The notes below the pieces were generated by a model. That model saw only the letters and a list, made by a program, of their open reading frames with translations. It ran no database searches and was not told the origin of the DNA. This document shows, piece by piece, positions 53,526 through 64,000 of a DNA stretch of 64,000 bases. The position numbers were made by a program, and so were the translations under genes. How positions within the stretch are numbered: position 1 is the first letter of the stretch; every line of letters begins with the position of its first letter. Source of the stretch: Nitzschia sp. pyKryTriq1 (lineage: Eukaryota; Bacillariophyta; Bacillariophyceae; Bacillariales; Bacillariaceae); the NCBI GenBank assembly GCA_956465555.1, contig OY101130.1, positions 310,001 to 374,000 of the forward strand. The letters run 5' to 3'.

Positions 53526-55477
53526 ATGTCGACGAAGGAACCACAACAAGACGTGAACGTTGGCAATGTTGTGCCTACGAAAACTGCAGCTAGCGGAGAC
53601 GAAGCGGCGGAGGAAGCCGTCACACCGAAAGTACCTCAAGTGGACGAAACGCTGATTCGCGGGAGACTGGCGCTGGGCCCACGCCCGGGCGTTCCCAAAT
53701 GGATTGCCTGGGGGGTTTTGGTCTTTGCCATGCTTTCTTCCGCCATATTTTTGGTCGGTCAGATAACCGCCATGTGGGGACTGGGAGGTGCCGTGAGCGT
53801 CGAGCTATCCAACGGCCAGGTGCTGACCATGAGCTCCGTACCTTTTGAAATGAGTCTGTTTTTTAGTCTCAAGGCTTGCATCGAAACGGGTTTGGTTCCG
53901 GAAGTCATACTCGGTGTGATTCTATTCTTTTTCAGTGGAATCTGGCCTCATGCCAAGCTCTTGCTCATGCTGTACTGCTGGTTTGGGAACATGTCCCACC
54001 GCTTTCGACAAATTGTTCTCTACTGGATTGGTAGTTTTGGCAAATTCTCCTTTGCCGACCCACTCAGTGAGTTGATGAGGATGAGGATGATTTGGACGAC
54101 ATTGGAAAAAATGGCATCTCACATCCAAGAATCTGTACCTGCATTGTACTTTAACTTGCGTTTCTTCTTGAAGTTGTGGCTGTGCTTATGGTCGCATTTA
54201 CCTTGCAGGTTTCCATTGGACCCGAGGATTTTCTTTTCGATGCCGCCTCCAAGTTAGTTATAGCTGATCTTGGGGCGGACATTGGAGATGCGACTGTCGA
54301 GTCCATGACGTTTGCATTGGTGATTGTCTCCTTTCGCGGTATTTATTTCTTTTGTGGTGGAGTGTGGCTCAGTCTTTCTCTCGGTGCCATCGTCGACCAC
54401 TATCAGAAAGAATTGATTGTGAATGTGCTCACAGAAGAAGGCCTGCGAAGCGAGGAACAAATAGCCGAAGGAGACGACAAGCCCCATCCGTTCCGTACCA
54501 AGGTATTTTGGCTCTCGGGCCTCCTCACCTTGCCCATTCTTGTCCTTTTGATCGTGACTGTGGTGGTTCCTCTCTTTGAGAAAAACATCAATGGCGTTTT
54601 CCCATTTCTCCTCTATGGTTTTGGTTGGATTCCTGCGGCGGATCTAGCTCCCATTCTCGTGGAAGTGGATTACGGAGACATCCTCAAATATGTGACCGAC
54701 GTCCAGGGAGGCGGCGCAAAATTCATGGCGGCGACCATTGTAATTTTTGTCATTGTCTTTCCATTCTTTCGCGCTCCAGTGCTCGATCTGATGTGGCTCC
54801 CCAAGTCCATGACGAAAAAATATACCAGCAAGTTATACCTCATGTACAATCTCGCCGGTCTCCTCGACTCTCTCGCCGTCTTTTTGTTTGCTGTTATCTT
54901 GGTTCATTTTGAAATTGATGCCATTGCGATGCAGATCGATTTACCCTTTTGTGGGGATGTTGCGACCGTTGCCGGTGTTGTGGACGATGCCTGCCCCAAC
55001 GTCGGACCCATTGACTATTTCGACAGTAATCCTGCGGCGCAGCAGGCCGCCGATAGGTTTTTGTCCGAATCGGCACTGGCTCAGAATGTGACAGAAGCTT
55101 TGCAAAGCCGCTGCTCGGAATTTGAAGAGGCCTCTAATTCCTTCAGTTTGGCCAACTGTGTGACGATTGAACTGAACTTCCTCTCTGGAATGTGGATCGT
55201 CACCATCGCGGTTACATTGGTTTACTTTTCCTCCATGCTCCTGGCATACCCCATTAGTATTGAACTCTATGGCAAACGATTTTTTGAAGCCCCTGTGGCG
55301 TACTTGCCGGGTGGCTGGTGTTGCTGTGCCTGTTGCACGGGAAAAGTCCCCAAACTCGGCGAATCCGACGACGAGTATGCTGTAGACGAAAGCGCGTGTA
55401 TCGTCGGAATGAAAGCGTGCTCTTATTCTTGCAAAAACGCCTGCTGGTGCAGGAAACGCAAACCAAAAGCGACTTAG
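53526..55477 (+). CDS. PqiA-like multi-pass membrane protein
   Basis: Exons 53526-54066 and 54174-55477, GTGAGT...GAAG phase-1 intron, 614 residues. Joined frame at the junction: FADPLIVAVLMVAFTLQV. Several hydrophobic helices are visible, e.g. WIAWGVLVFAMLSSAIFLVG, PEVILGVILFFFSGIWPHAK, TFALVIVSFRGIYFF, LLTLPILVLLIVTVVVPLF. The IWPHAKLLLML and GSFGKFSFADPL motifs match the PqiA family (G-x-WPHxKL; GKWSxxDv). Bacterial PqiA is an inner-membrane partner of lipid-transport machinery. What a eukaryotic version does is unknown. A Cys-rich C-terminal tail (GWCCCACC, then SYSCKNACWCRKRKPK) is not part of bacterial PqiA as remembered. Confidence 0.7.
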
Positions 55478-56622
55478 TCAAATTATTTTTCAAGTAGTAC
55501 TACTTTAGAGTTACAGCATCATCATCATCATAGCCCGACTACGTACATGAAAAACAACACACGGTGTTCCAATTCTTGCTTCCAAGCTGCTAGTTCACTT
55601 GAACTTACTCTCTATCCTTGGTATTTTGCAAAAAGCGATGAATACAATAGGTGAAGTGGATTCTATATGGTTGGCAAGTTGCGCGATAGAAACCCCCATT
55701 TTGTATATGTATATAAACGCCGGCCTGCCTGGAAATTGACTTCCATGACCACTCAATATTCTATCAATCTTAGTTTTTTGTGCTCCTTTCCGGAATGAAT
55801 TCTTCGCGATCGCTCGTTGATGATCGTCCCGTTGTCATTTTCGTTCTTCATTGAGAAGCTCATATCACCATGATATACTACCAACCCTCCCCCCAGGCCC
55901 TCCAGTACTCCAGTAGTAGAGATGATTATTGCTCGACGTGTTCTTCTTTCTTCTCCAAATAATGGTTGGCCATCAGACACCATGTTTCATCCTTTCGTTG
56001 ATGTCTAATACCACCATAGATCATATGTATGTATACTGCCTTCATACCTTGGTATGGCCGGCGTTCGACCAGTTTACTCAACAATGCGAGGCCGGCGTGG
56101 TATTCTGAGCACTACATATGTAATACTCGTATCGGCAGGCTGACAGACTGGCTTGGGTGATTCCGCGAGCCTTACATAAGTAATACAACGAGCCCATCCA
56201 TCAAACTGCTCTTGGAACTTGGCCAGATCATCCTTTTGGCATACCAGACTTGTGATAGAAAAAAAAAAGTAGCATCCTACTTGGTCTGGTATTTTTAACT
56301 TTTATTGCGTGTTCCAACCGTGTTAAATATTTATCACTTGTTTCTACCGTCTTACGTAAGCATATGTTTACCGCGGTGGGTTTCCATATTATTCTATTTC
56401 TCTCCTCTACTATCTCTCTCATCGCGTCCTCTTTTCCTCTCGACTGCTGACTCTCTATTCTTCAGATTGCTGTTTGGTTGTTGGAGTTCAACTCATTATT
56501 TCTATATCATCACTACTATACTACAAAAGGTCTATCGTTTTGTATTACGAGGGCTGTACCGTCTGGCTGTGTATTTTTGCACGAATAATAATACGAAAGA
56601 AGAATTTATTCTTGGTGTTATT
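55478..56622. other. Intergenic
   Basis: No gene supported. The frame of the downstream ORF is open back to 56305, but its first ATG is at 56623, so this is taken as 5' UTR. Confidence 0.4.
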
Positions 56623-58134
56623 ATGGAATCGGAAGACCAGGCCGTCATCAAGGCCTTACCCGGGAATGCTACCTGTTCCGAGTGTCGAACCGCGACGAAT
56701 CCAACCTGGTGTAGTGTCTCCTTTGGTGTGCTGGTGTGCCTGGAATGTTCTGGAAAGCATCGTGGCCTCGGCACGCATATTTCCTTTGTGCGATCGTTGG
56801 ATATGGACCATTTTACTCCGGATCAAGTGAGAATCTTAAAAGAGGGAGGAAACGAAACCTGCAACCGGTATTTATTGCCAAGAGGAGGACGTGGAGGAGG
56901 AGGAGGAGACGATGTTCGATCGAAATATGATACTCCGAAAGCACAAATCTACAAGAAATGGCTCCTAGCCAAGGTGGAAGGGAAGGAAGCGGAAGTCAAA
57001 GAATACGAACAACAAATGATCCAGCAGCAATGCGAGTCTTCGGAAGAATCATCGGCACAAACAAAAGCGAGACATCGTGTGGATTTTACCAACACCACAC
57101 CTGCCCCATCATTTCTCACATTACTTCCGTGTACGAGCCGATTAATTGTGGGGATGGCATCGGATGGTTTAGGGCCCCGGGTATTGAAGTGTATTGTGGG
57201 TGTGTTTTTGGCTACCGCTACTCTAGCAGGTACCACTGCTCGTCCTACTTCGACCGTGTGGATGTGGGTCCAACGACTGACGTTGGGAGTGACTGGAACT
57301 TTTTTGGGTCTGTTGTTTTTTGTGGTCCCTTTGCAAAACACAATCAAGTTCTCCGGCCATCGGATATCCGCATTCAAATCCACCGTTCAAGATTTTACCG
57401 AGAGGGTCTATGCCGGCCGCGCCAAGCGCAATCCGGGCTATGACATCTTCTTTCCGCCCGGTGTTTCGATCGGAGACTCGGTCGATGCTGCCCTTATTTT
57501 TTATCCCGGATTGTTGGTCGATTTCATGGCGTACAGTAAACTTTTGGGAAAGCTTTCGGATAGAGGTATTCTTGTATTGTTGGTGAATACCGAACCGAAT
57601 AGAATGATTGACCGACAGAATGGATATACGGCCGAGCACGCCCAAAATCTAATGTTTGAAATTGGAACTTTGCTGGGCATTCAAGTTCGGAATTGGGCCC
57701 TTGGCGGGCATTCGATGGGAGGGTATACGGCGGCATGGCTGTCCATGGAATTGGGATCGAAGATTGTCAAAAAGTGCATCCTATTGGCGTCTGGAAATGG
57801 ATTCCATCTGAGTCAGATTCACAAACAGGACGAGATTCAAATCTTGACTATCGATGCTTCGAACGATCGAATCTTGTTGGGTATGAGTCCCTCGGGGACG
57901 CTGGAATCCTTGCGTCGCGCGGCCCAAGCCCATCCGACCCGACACGTCGTCATTGAAGGTGGCAACCATGCTGGCTTTGGTCATTACGGTCCTCAAGTCT
58001 ATCCAAAGCGCGATGGCGAGCGAATAGGAATCACCCTCGATGAGCAACAGGAACAAACTCTGAAAGCCATGACTGACTTTTTGACGATGAAAAAGAGAGA
58101 ACCAGAGCAGAATGGACACAAAAAGCAGGACTAG
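56623..58134 (+). CDS. ArfGAP zinc finger fused to alpha/beta hydrolase
   Basis: 503 residues from the ATG at 56623, no intron or stop between parts. Residues about 1-80 are an ArfGAP domain: zinc ligands Cys18, Cys21, Cys39, Cys42 (TCSEC, LVCLEC), the catalytic arginine in SGKHRGLGTH, and HISFVRSLDMDHFTPDQV. A charged linker follows. Two hydrophobic segments lie near 190-207 and 218-238 (LTLGVTGTFLGLLFFVVPL). Residues 290-500 form an alpha/beta-hydrolase: ALIFYPGLLVDFMAYSKLL, nucleophile elbow ALGGHSMGGYTAAW near residue 360, ITLD and histidine NHAGFGHYG. ArfGAPs stimulate GTP hydrolysis on Arf at Golgi/endosome membranes. A membrane-tethered ArfGAP/hydrolase fusion is not a standard architecture. 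Both domains look intact. Confidence 0.8.
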   Translation: MESEDQAVIKALPGNATCSECRTATNPTWCSVSFGVLVCLECSGKHRGLGTHISFVRSLDMDHFTPDQVRILKEGGNETCNRYLLPRGGRGGGGGDDVRSKYDTPKAQIYKKWLLAKVEGKEAEVKEYEQQMIQQQCESSEESSAQTKARHRVDFTNTTPAPSFLTLLPCTSRLIVGMASDGLGPRVLKCIVGVFLATATLAGTTARPTSTVWMWVQRLTLGVTGTFLGLLFFVVPLQNTIKFSGHRISAFKSTVQDFTERVYAGRAKRNPGYDIFFPPGVSIGDSVDAALIFYPGLLVDFMAYSKLLGKLSDRGILVLLVNTEPNRMIDRQNGYTAEHAQNLMFEIGTLLGIQVRNWALGGHSMGGYTAAWLSMELGSKIVKKCILLASGNGFHLSQIHKQDEIQILTIDASNDRILLGMSPSGTLESLRRAAQAHPTRHVVIEGGNHAGFGHYGPQVYPKRDGERIGITLDEQQEQTLKAMTDFLTMKKREPEQNGHKKQD

Positions 58135-58276
58135 CTAGCAACAACACGCAACGATCTATTACATTCCTCTCTCTAGCTCTAGTATAGAGAATGCCCCTGA
58201 ATTAATGAATTGGCTTATTTTCAAGAACTTGAAGTGTGTAGCTCCCATGCATACCACGCACGTTTCTATTGTATTA

Positions 58277-59455
58277 TTACAATTGTTTGTTTCTTCCGTA
58301 GTACAATACTCGTACCAGAGTTTGAATCAAGGCCGGGATCTCCAACATGTCCATTTGATATTCCTTCCAAGCTTCCAGTCGCGCCAGCCCCACCAAGTGA
58401 TTGGCGAAATAAAAAAGAGTGGGCGTGTAATGCGACATGTATCCATACAACAATCCCGACGCCTTGGCAATCCATACTTCGTAAAAGAAGAAGCAGGCGG
58501 GTAGCGAACCACCATGATTCGCGAGAATCGCACGAACCGATAGTTGTGCGACTCGTTCCGGAGTCATGCAGGTTCCGGTGTCGGGTCGAATCATCATAGT
58601 AGAAGGACTGGTAGTAGAGGAAGAATCCTCCGCTTCTTTCTTTTCTCGGTGAACAGTCTCCCACATATTGGTGGATGTTGCTCCTGGCAAAATCATGGAC
58701 ACGGTCAGCCAGGACCCTTCTTCTGTCGACAAGGATTGAAAGTAGCTTCGCAGCGCCGCTTTGGTCGCTCCATAGGTGGACGACAAACTTTGAGGTCCCT
58801 TGGCAGTCATGGAGGAAACGACGACCAAATGACCTTTTTGGCGTTCCTTCCATTGGTTTTGTTCCATGAGAATTTGACTCAAATCCACTGGAGCTTGGAC
58901 ATTGACTCGAACGAGCTGGTTGCGATAGGCCGCCGATGTATTCCACGCGGGTTGGACTTGATAAATACCGCTGTTGAGAATCAACATGTCAATGGAATGC
59001 GTCGGACTGGAATGGTTGGCTTGTTCCACCACGGATTTTATAACGGTTTGATTCGCGATCATGGCATCGTAGGGAACAATTGAAAATGTAGTAGTAGTTT
59101 TGCCGGAAGAATCTTGAGCTGTTGCTGCTTCTGCTTGACACTTTTCTACCACTTGCTGCATGTGTCCGACCCGTCGAGCCGACAAGATCACATGGCCAAC
59201 GCGGGTGGACTGGACTAGCTCACAAACAATCGCAGCACCAATACCACTGGAGGCTCCCGTCACCCAGACGGTCTGATTGGCGAGGAGGGAACGTTGTCCT
59301 CGTGGAGCCGATGACAAGGACGGCAGTGACCACGGCGACAATACGAGGATCCGACAGACTCCATCGTAGAGCCACAGCACGGGTGAGGCATCCAATGTAT
59401 TCCAGAGGACAGTTGCCAAAATGACAGGCACGATCCTCCAGAAGAGCGGCTGCAT
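58277..59455 (-). CDS. Short-chain dehydrogenase/reductase, membrane-anchored
   Basis: 392 residues, single exon, ATG at 59455. A hydrophobic N-terminus (RIVPVILATVLWNTL) suggests an ER anchor. Cofactor motif TGASSGIG lies at about residues 66-73; MLILNSGIY replaces the usual NAG; the active site is VVVSSMTAKG (Ser) with YGATKAA (Tyr-x3-Lys). The sequence fits the DHRS7-like group of the SDR family, which reduce lipid-type carbonyls. It converges on the ArfGAP/hydrolase gene with a 142-base spacer. Substrate unknown. Confidence 0.85.
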   Translation of the reverse strand: MQPLFWRIVPVILATVLWNTLDASPVLWLYDGVCRILVLSPWSLPSLSSAPRGQRSLLANQTVWVTGASSGIGAAIVCELVQSTRVGHVILSARRVGHMQQVVEKCQAEAATAQDSSGKTTTTFSIVPYDAMIANQTVIKSVVEQANHSSPTHSIDMLILNSGIYQVQPAWNTSAAYRNQLVRVNVQAPVDLSQILMEQNQWKERQKGHLVVVSSMTAKGPQSLSSTYGATKAALRSYFQSLSTEEGSWLTVSMILPGATSTNMWETVHREKKEAEDSSSTTSPSTMMIRPDTGTCMTPERVAQLSVRAILANHGGSLPACFFFYEVWIAKASGLLYGYMSHYTPTLFYFANHLVGLARLEAWKEYQMDMLEIPALIQTLVRVLYYGRNKQL

Positions 59456-59964
59456 TGCTGTGATTGTCTACTACAGAAATGCCGGTAGACCCTTTAGAGT
59501 GTAATAGACATGTTTTCTGTCCTCCTACATACGGTACCTGTACCGGTACTATACCGGTACTACCGTTCTATTACCGGTAGACTAACACTCGTAATGATGT
59601 TGTGTGCGCTGCTGTCGAAAGGACGGTCGGAGGTCGAACGAGTTCGCCATTTTTAGCGAATTCGCAAAGGTCCTGCGGTCGTCGTCAGCAAGATTTCAAC
59701 GCGCGAGCATGTACCGCGCGGGACCTGGTACTGTAGGCAGCGCGCAGATGGTCGTGGTCGGTGACGCGACGCGAACACACACGAGAGGAAGAATAAAAGC
59801 GCAGATTTTTCAACATCCTTTTCTTCGTCGCGATTTTTTGATGACGATGAGGATGATGATTCATTATTAATATTCATTTTCCACGCAAATGAGAATGAAT
59901 TTGCAGTTGTGGTGACTTTTGGAGTTGAATTGAGTTCAATATTATTCGTAACACTATCAGCACC
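59456..59964. promoter_or_regulatory. Divergent promoter region (SDR / PPR)
   Basis: Head-to-head spacer with TACCGGTA words near 59530-59580 and a dispersed repeat at 59617-59672. No gene supported. Confidence 0.4.
59617..59672 (-). repeat. Dispersed repeat, copy 2
   Basis: Reverse-orientation match to 19416-19474 (CTCGTTCGACCTCCGACC core, with a few mismatches and short gaps). Confidence 0.6.
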
Positions 59965-60111
59965 ATGAGACGTTCCTGGCAAAGTATTACAACGTCTGCA
60001 TCGTCTTCGTCTTTGTTTTATTCGAGAACGCGCGGTTTTCGTCATTTCTCCCGTAATCATTTTGCCGTGGCGAACGATGCTACCGCCGTCGCTGCTGCTG
60101 ATGGTGCCAAT

Positions 60112-60142
<31 letters not shown>

Positions 60143-62880
60143 ATGCTACTCCAAGAAGAAGAATAGCACCACATCCTCCAGCAGCCTGTCGGCTTGGTTC
60201 GTCATTCCTAATGCTGCGGGCCCATCCACAACAACAGCTGTCGGCTCGAGAAGCCTTCTGTCGTTCGTCGTCAATGAGATATTTCAGCTCGGCCGTCCAC
60301 AACAGTGGCAACAGTAGCAGCCATCCGATGAATGATACTGGCGGAAGAAGAGATGACGAGGAAGAGGAGGAAGCGTCGTCCTTCTCGTCAACCTTGAATG
60401 ATGATGATGATGATGATGACTCCATTAGCAGCAGCAACAGCAGCAGCAGCAGCAAGAAATATTCGACACCGACACTGTCGTTCTCTTCAAGAAGCAGCAG
60501 CATTCCACCGTCTCCACATCAAGCCTTGACCATGTTGGAAGAAGAACAGGGCCATCCATCATTATCACTGGAAGAGGATCAGCAGCAGCAGCAGCAGCAG
60601 CAAGAACGAAGACGATGGCTTTTGCAAATCGTCACCACTTCGGGGAATTTTCGATTGTTGGAACGAGCCACACGTCAGTTTGATGATGAGGAACTGTCAC
60701 CCCATTGGAAGTGGAGTCGGAACGACGCGGAATGTTGGCTCTTGCTCGTCAGTGGTTGGGCACGAATGCCACCATTGACTACGAATACTGCGACTACGAC
60801 GACTACGAATGCCGGTGACTTGCACCGGCAGCAGCAACAACAACAACAACAACAAAAGAAGATAGAGAAAAAGAACCAAAAAAAGAAACCTGAACAAGCG
60901 GCAGTCACGGGGGCGGTAGTGGCCGCCCAGCTCTTGCGAGAATGGGATCGGCGATCGAATGTTTCGAATGCATCTTCCACCACAATGAAAGATGAAGTAG
61001 TACCTTCGTTATTATCTCCTCCCCCTCTGGCCGCTTTTCGGACGGTTCTCATGGCCTTGGCGGATGAAGGAAAGTACAAGTTGGCAGCACAAGTACTCCA
61101 TCACCTTTTGGAAAGAAGTAAGAATCATCCAAGTCTCGAACCCGATCGTGATTGCTTTCATCGCGTCCTACAAGCTTGTTGTCATGCGGGGGCCGTGGAC
61201 GAAGCCAATCAGTGGTTGGAACGAATGAAAACAGAAGAAGAAAGGATGAAGAAAGAACAACAACACACAAGAAAAGCGATTCATCCCAACATCTCCACCT
61301 ATAAGATATTACTTCAAACCTATGTGAATTGCCACGTCTTGTATGGTACTCGTGGTATGGGATTGGCCGCCTATCGAATGCTGCAAGAAATGCCCATCCC
61401 ACCCGACGCCATAACCTACAACATTGTCTTGAATGCTCTGGCAGAAGAGGGAAATTACAAATTGGCACAAGAGTTATTCTTGCAAATGCTCCAACAGAGC
61501 ATTAGTGGTGCTGATGATGATAATAACGGAGCATCATTAGTATCTTCTCCTCTGTCCGTGAGTGCGGGGGACGGGGCGTGGTCCTTGAAAGATCCGGTGC
61601 CTCTTCGAACGGTCCTCAAGGCGTGTGCCCAAGCCAACACGGTAGAGGCCGGGGAACGCGCGGAAGAACTCTTGAGGGAGATGCATGCGGCACCGTGCTT
61701 GGAAGCCAGAGCGTTTACGACCGTGATCGCGATTTGGTGTAAACTCGGGCATCCGGAACGGGCCAAAGCGGTCTTGGAAGAGCTATTGACCATCTATCTC
61801 GAATCGACCGCATCCACCACGGGATCCTTTGATCTACGTCTCCAACCGGATCCATTCAGCTTTCGAACCATCATTGGCGCCTTCAGTCAAAAGATTGAGC
61901 GACTCATGTCTCCCAAGATGGACAATGGTCATTCGTTTTCGGTCACTAGTACCAGTTCTACGGAACATGCCGTCGAGCTGGCGGAGCAAGCTCAGCATGT
62001 CATTATCGACATGTACAGTACCATGGGCTACGCGCCCAACCTGGTGACCTGCAATGCCGTTTTGAAGTGTTGGTCCCTTGTCCGTCAACCAGAAGCTGCG
62101 GAAGATTTTCTAGCACAAATGTGGCAATGGAATATCCCACCCGATATTGTCAGTTACAATACTGTCATTGCATGCCATGCCAAACTAGGTAATGTCCAGG
62201 ATTGCACGACATGGCTCTCAAAACTGTCTGCAGCACCCTCCTCGAAACAAGGAACATCAGGTGGTGGAGCACCTTTTCCTGCACCCAACGCCAGGACAGT
62301 GACATCGGTCATTGCCGCCTTGTCGAAACAGGGCACTACTAAGGCGGCCGAACAAGCCGAAGCCTGGTTTTTGCAAATGGAAGATTGGCATTCCGAGTAC
62401 GGTTGGGATTGTGCTCCCAACAATGTTTCCTTGAATGCTCTCTTGACGTGTTGGGCGCGGGTAGGAAATGGACCCCGCGCCGAATACATCCTCCGTCAAT
62501 TCCAAGATTACTCGTCGAATCAGTTGGACAGGAATGGCGAAACTACGGCTCCTCCCAATACCGTGTCTTATAATATGGTGCTACAGGCATATGGCAGTAA
62601 TAATTTGAACAAGGTGAAATCCCTGTTGGAAGAACTAATTGCCGTTGGATTGCAGCCCAATGATCGAACGGTCCAGACGGTACAACGCGCTCTGGAGAAT
62701 CATCGTGACTCCTCCTCTACCACTATGACGACTGAGGACAAAAAGATGAAATGGGAAGAATGGAGACAGAGATTCTTTTATTCTATGAATTACGCAAAGA
62801 CCACGAGTGGTGGTGGGGACAAAAGCAGACGCCGCAACAAGAACGGCAAGCAGCAGCAGCGAGAAGGAGAGCCACAATAA
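59965..62880 (+). CDS. Pentatricopeptide repeat (PPR) protein, organelle-targeted leader
   Basis: 971 residues, single exon, ATG at 59965. The leader MRRSWQSITTSASSSSLFYS, then RTRGFRHFSRN, is Arg/Ser-rich and acid-poor, as in mitochondrial presequences. After a long low-complexity region (poly-D, S, Q), PPR helices appear: FHRVLQACCHAGAVDEANQW, ISTYKILLQTYVNC, DAITYNIVLNALAEEGNYKL, FSFRTIIGAFSQ, LVTCNAVLKCWSLVRQPEAA, DIVSYNTVIACHAKLGN, and TVSYNMVLQAYGSNNLNKVK. PPR proteins bind organellar RNA for processing, editing or translation. No catalytic DYW or SMR domain is seen at the C-terminus, which is basic (KSRRRNKNGK). The RNA target is unknown. Confidence 0.85.
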
Positions 62881-64000
62881 GCAAGGTGCTCCAATAGGTG
62901 GTCAGTTCCCAACGCTACAACAGAAGGTACCAATATCCATTATCCTTGTCTTCTTCAGCAACGAGTGAAGATAAACAAGATAGACGCATTAGCCTACCGT
63001 ACTACTAGAGCGAAGCAGAGGTTGAGACTGCACAGCAGGATCGCATGCTCGATCGTGTGAAATATTCAAATCTTCAAAATGGAGTCGTCTACCGGTAGTA
63101 GCGAAGAAAGTTGGAGAAGCCCCGCAAGTCTGCAGATTAAGCCAACAACAACGTTCAAATGTTGACTTGTTTTGGGTTGCGGATGCTCATTGTGAACAGT
63201 ATTATAATATATTTGCTACCGTTACACACTGGATCTCGAAGGCCGGCAGCTAGTACACTTGTACCGGTATCTGTGCGTGTCCTGATCTCTATTTCTCGTT
63301 ATTTTTGACGCTATTACCATGGAATCGTGTGTATTTCGTGTCATTCAGAGTTCTAATATATGCCCCTTAAAAGGTTTGTAATTATTGTCGGCAAACGTAT
63401 TACTTATTGTAATTTTCCGGATCACAGTTTATGGAACTTTCGAGATGCCCGACTCACAAAGGGCTTATATATCAAGGCCTTTTGTCATTAGCGCACTCAC
63501 GGCACGATTCGGAGTCGTCCAAAGATGACTACTACTACTTTTACGATATTATAGTACTTACTACTGTAGAAAGTCTGGCTTGGTTTTTTGGTATCTTTAT
63601 TCCTCTTTTGCTGGAGGCGAGTCGAAAGCCCATGAAGCATATCATAAAATTCAAAAGATAACTCATTCGCCCTACATGGATTGAAAGAAGATGGCAGTAT
63701 CGGTGTGCAATCCCTCAATAAACAACAACCTCGTCGTCGTCGGTCTGCTTCATGAGAACAATACTCCTCGTCAATGGACGACTAGCACAATGTCTGAATA
63801 CGATCACCATGAGGAGTTGTCAATAAATATCATCATCCCACCCAAACCGGATGGGATGAACCCTGGTTTCGTTGCCCCAAGGTCTGGATTGAAAGGAAGA
63901 AACCAAGGTGTTACCGATCATCAGCAGATGAAAGGTGATAGGACTTCTTGTAATTCTGCTGACGACCGATCGTCCTCATTCACACGGAGCATTGAACTCA
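62881..64000. other. Terminal intergenic stretch
   Basis: No gene firmly supported. A 76-codon ATG frame at 63431-63661 (MELSRCPTHKGLIYQGLLSL, with one hydrophobic segment) might be real but has no relative. The window ends within non-assigned sequence. Confidence 0.3.

Overview
The window is nuclear DNA from a eukaryotic microalga, most likely a diatom and probably a pennate one. This is inferred from gene content and gene structure, not from a database match. Most genes are single-exon or carry one short GT-AG intron (76 to about 200 bp). Two genes encode heat-shock-factor DNA-binding domains, a family strongly expanded in diatoms. A Ty1/copia fragment is present. The isopentenyl-diphosphate isomerase has a signal peptide ending in an A-F plastid-type cleavage context. 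Proteins are rich in Q, N, S and D/E runs from trinucleotide repeats.

Layout. 0-8 kb: a BUD22-like ribosome-biogenesis protein, a four-exon syntaxin-type SNARE, an EF-hand/adenylate-kinase fusion and two small unknown proteins. 8-17 kb: a duplicated non-coding block, a membrane-anchored GT2 glycosyltransferase, mitochondrial ribosomal protein mL43, a large protein kinase, an internally deleted copia element and a coiled-coil MORN protein. 17-26 kb: three gamma-glutamylcyclotransferase-like paralogues, two of them part of a recent duplication of about 1.7 kb (copies 4 kb apart), with two RING-finger gene fragments just downstream of the second copy. 27-34 kb: the source gene of those fragments (RNF113/CWC24-type splicing factor), a DUF1350 protein, a purple acid phosphatase and a plastid-type IPP isomerase. 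34.5-45 kb: a repeat-rich tract with two HSF genes, a GH18 protein and a second purple acid phosphatase. 45-47.3 kb: a TIR-bounded element with subterminal repeat arrays and a small cysteine-rich ORF. 47-64 kb: a methyltransferase, a 7TM receptor-like protein, a PqiA-like membrane protein, an ArfGAP/alpha-beta-hydrolase fusion, an SDR and a PPR protein.

There is no operon logic. Housekeeping genes for RNA, ribosomes, trafficking and nucleotide metabolism alternate with expanded or duplicated families (HSF, purple acid phosphatase, GGCT-like). The unusual material is the TIR element at 45.3-47.2 kb, the ArfGAP/hydrolase fusion, the EF-hand adenylate kinase, the local copies of a splicing-factor RING exon and several hairpin or tandem repeat families. 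Splice sites were read by eye from frame continuity and GT-AG signals. No transcript data or searches were available.
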